Source: Lautropia sp. (GTDB taxonomy: Bacteria > Pseudomonadota > Gammaproteobacteria > Burkholderiales > Burkholderiaceae_E). Taken from it: a stretch of DNA of 7,720 nucleotides. The position numbers were made by a program, and so were the translations under genes. Of this stretch, positions 6,019 through 7,720 are shown piece after piece (the stretch's first letter is position 1; each line of letters starts with the position of its first letter). Under the pieces are notes generated by a model. The model made no database searches, was not told where the DNA came from, and saw nothing but the letters and a program-made list of their open reading frames with translations. The stretch is from NCBI GenBank assembly GCA_013813615.1, contig JACCRJ010000256.1, forward strand, positions 1 to 7,720, read 5' to 3'.

Positions 6019-7475
6019 ATGTCCCCAGGACTCGCCGCTGAACCGACTCATGCACGCACAGGCATAGAAGGTCTTGACGACATTCTGTGCGGCGGCTTCA
6101 CCACCAATCGCCTTTACCTGCTGGAAGGGGTGCCCGGTTCCGGAAAGACGACGCTGGCCTTTCAGTTCCTGCTCGAGGGAGTACGTCGGGGCGAGCGGGT
6201 TCTATACATCACGCTGTCGGAAACGGAAGAGGAGATCAGGGCGGTGGCCCTCACCCACGGCTGGCCGTTCGACGGCATCGAGGTACGGGAATTGGTTCCC
6301 ACGCAGGACAGCCTGGGCCGGATGAGCAGTACACGATGTTCCACCCGTCGGAAGTCGAGCTGAGTGACACCACCCGCAAGATCCTTGACGACGTGGAGCG
6401 GATCAAGCCCTCCCGGCTGGTCTTCGATTCGCTCTCGGAACTTCGGCTGCTGGCCGGCAGTCCGCTGCGCTACCGCCGGCAGATCCTGGCGCTCAAGCAC
6501 TACTTCGCGGGCCAGCAGTGCACGGTGCTGCTGCTCGACGACCTCACGGGATCCAGCCACGACCTGCAGGTGCAGAGCATTGCCCACGGAGTGCTGCTGC
6601 TGCGACAGGACACGCCGGATTTCGGAAAGCAGCGCCGGCGCATCAGCGTGCTCAAGTATCGCGGGAAGGAGTTTCGCGGGGGCTTTCACGATTACGTCAT
6701 CAAGCGCGGCGGCCTGGAGGTGTTTCCGCGCCTGATCGCCGCGGAGCACAGGTCCGAGCCACGCCATGGGCAGCTTACCTGCGGGGTCGAGGGCCTGGAC
6801 CGGCTGCTCGGCGGAGGGCTCGACCGGGGTACCAGCACCCTGGTCACCGGCGCGGCCGGCACCGGCAAGACATCGGTATGCGCCCTGTTTGCGCATGCCG
6901 CTGCGGAGCGCGGCGAAACCTCGACGCTGTTCATCTTCGACGAAGGCGAATCAACCCTCCTCGGCAGGATGCGAGCGCTGGGCGTGGACCTGCAAAAGCA
7001 CGTCAGCGAGGGCCGCATCATCATCAGGCAGGTCGATCCTGGCGCATGGTCGCCGGGTGAGTTCTCCAATGCCGTGCGGCTGGCGGAAAGCAGGGATCAC
7101 AGCTCGCTGGTCATCGTGGACAGCCTCAACGGATACTTGCATTCGATGCCGCAGGAGCGCTTCCTGATCATCCAGCTGCACGAGATCCTGACCTACCTTT
7201 CCCAGAAGGGTGTTGCAACCATCCTGATCAATGCACAGCTTGGACTCATCGGCCAGATGAAATCCGAGGTCGATGCCAGCTACCTGGCGGATGCGGTGGT
7301 GCTGACGCGCTATTTCGAACTGGAAGGCGAAGTTCGGACGGCAGTCTCGGTGGTCAAGAAGCGCGGCAGCGACCACGAACGCAGCATCCGCGAGCTCACG
7401 TTCGCCGGCGGGCAGATCAGCGTCGGCGAAACACTGAGGGATTATCACGGGGTCCTGACCGGGGTCCCTAACTAA
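6019..7475 (+). pseudogene. KaiC-like double-domain ATPase, interrupted by a one-base frameshift
   Basis: This gene encodes a RecA-fold ATPase with two KaiC-type domains. Domain 1 has Walker A GVPGSGKT (6127-6150) and Walker B-like RLVFDSLSELRLL; domain 2 has Walker A GAAGTGKT (6849-6872) and Walker B LVIVDS. The frame from ATG 6019 reads correctly to about 6315, then runs out of frame to a stop at 6361-6363. From about 6318 the next frame resumes the same protein as PDEQYTMFHPSEVEL and continues to the TAA at 7473-7475. Adding one base in GGGCC (6315-6319) restores SLGPDEQ and gives 485 residues, the usual size for these proteins. The start at ATG 6019 has GAGAG 9 bases upstream; the in-frame extension upstream is proline- and arginine-rich with no homology. 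Everything outside the frameshift looks intact, so this could be a sequencing or assembly error. Proteins of this type without kaiA and kaiB are thought to act in signalling rather than as full clocks. Confidence 0.88.
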
Positions 7476-7543
7476 GCGGGTGGCATCCAATTCCAGCCAC
7501 CCCACAGACGGCAATCCCTGAGCATCCTCGAATAGACCGACCC

Positions 7544-7720
7544 GTGACCACTGCGGCTTCTGCCGGTCTCGAAGCACGGCTGCTCATTCTCGCGCCGATC
7601 GGCAAGGACGGCAGCCTGACGGCGGCGAAGCTCGCAACCGCCAACCTTCCCTGCTTTGTCTGCCCGGATTTGGCAACGCTTGCAGCTGAGGTCGCCAAGG
7701 GAGCGGCGGGGGTGCTGGTG
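7544..7720 (+). CDS. Probable hybrid sensor histidine kinase, N-terminus only
   Basis: Open to the window edge for 59 codons from a GTG 68 bases after the KaiC-like stop. The start of the protein includes LEARLLILAPIGKDGSLTA and, further on, NLPCFVCPDLATLAAEV, a Rossmann-like or receiver-like beginning. I remember similar N-termini in large PAS/hybrid sensor kinases encoded directly after KaiC-like ATPase genes. No kinase or receiver motif lies inside the window, so this call leans on resemblance and context. No strong ribosome-binding site precedes the GTG, and no other start lies nearby in frame. The third codon positions are G/C-rich, which supports real coding. It is probably co-transcribed with the KaiC-like gene. 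Confidence 0.6.
   Translation, partial: MTTAASAGLEARLLILAPIGKDGSLTAAKLATANLPCFVCPDLATLAAEVAKGAAGVLV

Noticed and set aside
6310..6363. Programmed ribosomal frameshift in the KaiC-like gene
   Set aside because: The join CTGGGCCGG is not a recognisable slippery heptamer, no stimulatory structure or internal ribosome-binding site is apparent, and I know of no frameshifting in this family.
6162..6896. Minus-strand open frame of 244 codons over the KaiC-like gene
   Set aside because: It is antisense to strongly conserved KaiC motifs, including both sides of the frameshift.
1..7720. Mobile elements, CRISPR arrays, tRNA or rRNA genes
   Set aside because: I found no transposase or integrase motifs, no regularly spaced repeats, and no cloverleaf or rRNA-like sequence on either strand.

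Overview
The window is high-GC, densely coded bacterial DNA. It looks like a Gram-negative proteobacterial chromosome: it has an OmpA-type outer-membrane protein, a lipobox lipoprotein, and gene families common in Beta- and Gammaproteobacteria (for example Burkholderiales or Xanthomonadales). I cannot name the genus. I see no transposase, integrase, rRNA, tRNA or CRISPR array.

Layout. (1) Positions 1-848 (+) hold decayed DNA: the middle of a DUF72 (YecE-like) gene runs straight into a Crp/Fnr regulator gene. The regulator carries a one-base frameshift near 475 and an in-frame amber codon at 579-581. (2) Positions 898-3359 (-) hold an envelope gene pair. A lipoprotein with a bacterial Ig-like domain and a DUF3494 (ice-binding-like) domain is upstream, and an OmpA-family protein follows 44 bases later. 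(3) After a 379-base non-coding stretch, two small + strand genes follow: an unrecognised 123-aa protein and a very acidic 97-aa helical protein. (4) Positions 4521-5618 (-) encode a membrane-anchored endonuclease/exonuclease/phosphatase-fold protein, convergent with the acidic gene. An 11-bp inverted repeat spans both stop codons. (5) After a 400-base non-coding stretch there is a double-domain KaiC-like ATPase gene (+), broken by a single-base frameshift near 6317. It is followed by the first 59 codons of a gene that resembles the N-terminus of hybrid sensor kinases found beside such KaiC-like genes.

How they fit together. The OmpA/DUF3494 pair probably acts in the cell envelope: one protein anchored by lipid, the other a barrel that grips peptidoglycan. 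The KaiC-like ATPase and the downstream gene probably form a signalling module. Both frameshifts are losses of one base, so real gene decay and assembly error must be separated before these genes are called dead. The amber substitution and the fused DUF72 remnant make real decay more likely for the crp locus than for the kaiC locus.
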